DNA from: Bacteroidota bacterium
Lineage (GTDB): Bacteria > Bacteroidota > Bacteroidia > B-17B0 > Aurantibacillaceae
NCBI GenBank assembly: GCA_005787585.1
Contig: SYAL01000055.1
Span: 1 to 34,357, forward strand
Direction of reading: 5' to 3'
Length of the DNA: 34,357 bases
Each line of letters begins with the position of its first letter. Positions within the stretch are counted from its first letter, which is position 1. Under the pieces are notes generated by a model. That model was not told the origin of the DNA. It ran no database searches and worked only from the letters and a program-made list of their open reading frames with translations. Made by a program: the position numbers and the translations under genes. Positions 34,223 to 34,357 of the stretch are shown here, in pieces.

Positions 34223-34357
34223 TTAATAAGGTAGTCCTTTAATATCTAAGTCAGGATCATCGTTAGAATTAAAAAAAACGGTATTAAAATTATCTAGCTC
34301 TTTTTTTTGTAAAAGCAAAAATGTTTCTCCAATAATTTCAGTAATATTTTTCTTAAT
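34223..34357 (-). CDS. 3' end of an unrecognised gene, cut by the window edge
   Basis: An open frame runs on the minus strand from the window end for 44 codons to a TAA whose complement is at 34223-34225. The visible C-terminus reads KKNITEIIGETFLLLQKK, then ELDNFNTVFFNSNDDPDLDIKGLPY. The last 15 residues are acidic and end in GLPY, loosely like the acidic tails by which SSB and other proteins dock partners, but this is not enough for an assignment. By flavobacterial gene order it might be gldE or a nearby gene, yet nothing here confirms that. It could be cotranscribed with gldD. Confidence 0.45.
   Translation of the reverse strand: MKKNITEIIGETFLLLQKKELDNFNTVFFNSNDDPDLDIKGLPY

Noticed and set aside
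34223..34357. Calling the edge fragment SSB or gldE
   Set aside because: The acidic end with GLPY only loosely resembles an SSB tail (DDIPF), and no GldE motif is visible in 44 residues.

Overview
The window comes from an AT-rich member of the Bacteroidota. The evidence is GldD (a gliding-motility lipoprotein restricted to this phylum), a type-3 proline--tRNA ligase, short SerA next to a DUF1015 protein, many lipoproteins and barrels ending in aromatic residues, and several TAnnTTTG-like promoter elements. GldD suggests a lineage with gliding or type IX secretion genes (flavobacteria, sphingobacteria, cytophagia or relatives), but the window alone cannot fix the genus. Stops and Trp codons look standard. 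No rRNA, tRNA, CRISPR array, transposase or phage gene was seen.

Left part (1-9.2 kb). On the minus strand lie a low-complexity lipoprotein with an outer-membrane barrel, then serA and a DUF1015 gene. Then come proS (+) with a tightly linked unknown gene, a hotdog acyl-CoA thioesterase (-), and an orphan GT4 glycosyltransferase (+) that appears to start with GTG.

Middle part (9.2-15.8 kb). A three-gene operon encodes a Muk/Mks-type SMC condensin: a MukF-like kleisin, a MukE-like partner and a 1228-aa SMC ATPase with Walker A, signature and Walker B at the two ends of a long coiled coil. This is the JetABC core of Wadjet defence systems, but no JetD/MksG nuclease gene follows. The next gene is a convergent methyltransferase. 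The locus is therefore either a chromosome-organising MksBEF or a Wadjet-like system with its effector missing or elsewhere.

Glycan part (15.9-26.9 kb). Six closely spaced plus-strand genes form a catabolic operon for the N-glycan core: a FucP/NagP-type sugar transporter, a GH20 hexosaminidase, a glycosylasparaginase, CutC, a GH2 beta-mannosidase and a GH92 alpha-mannosidase. Together they could strip alpha-mannose, split the core beta-mannose, release GlcNAc, cut the GlcNAc-Asn bond and import the sugar. The GH20 and GH92 enzymes share the same two C-terminal modules. A likely promoter overlapping a perfect inverted repeat precedes the operon. A strong hairpin lying inside the 3' end of the convergent mutS2 gene may terminate it.

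Right part (26.9-34.4 kb). This holds a Smr-less MutS2 (-), a 0.6-kb gene-free stretch with some possible RNA structure, an rhlE-type helicase plus cold-shock protein pair (+) ending at a clear intrinsic terminator, a CtpA/Prc protease (-), a small Rieske-like lipoprotein lacking obvious cluster ligands (+), gldD (-), and the 3' end of an unrecognised gene at the window edge (-).
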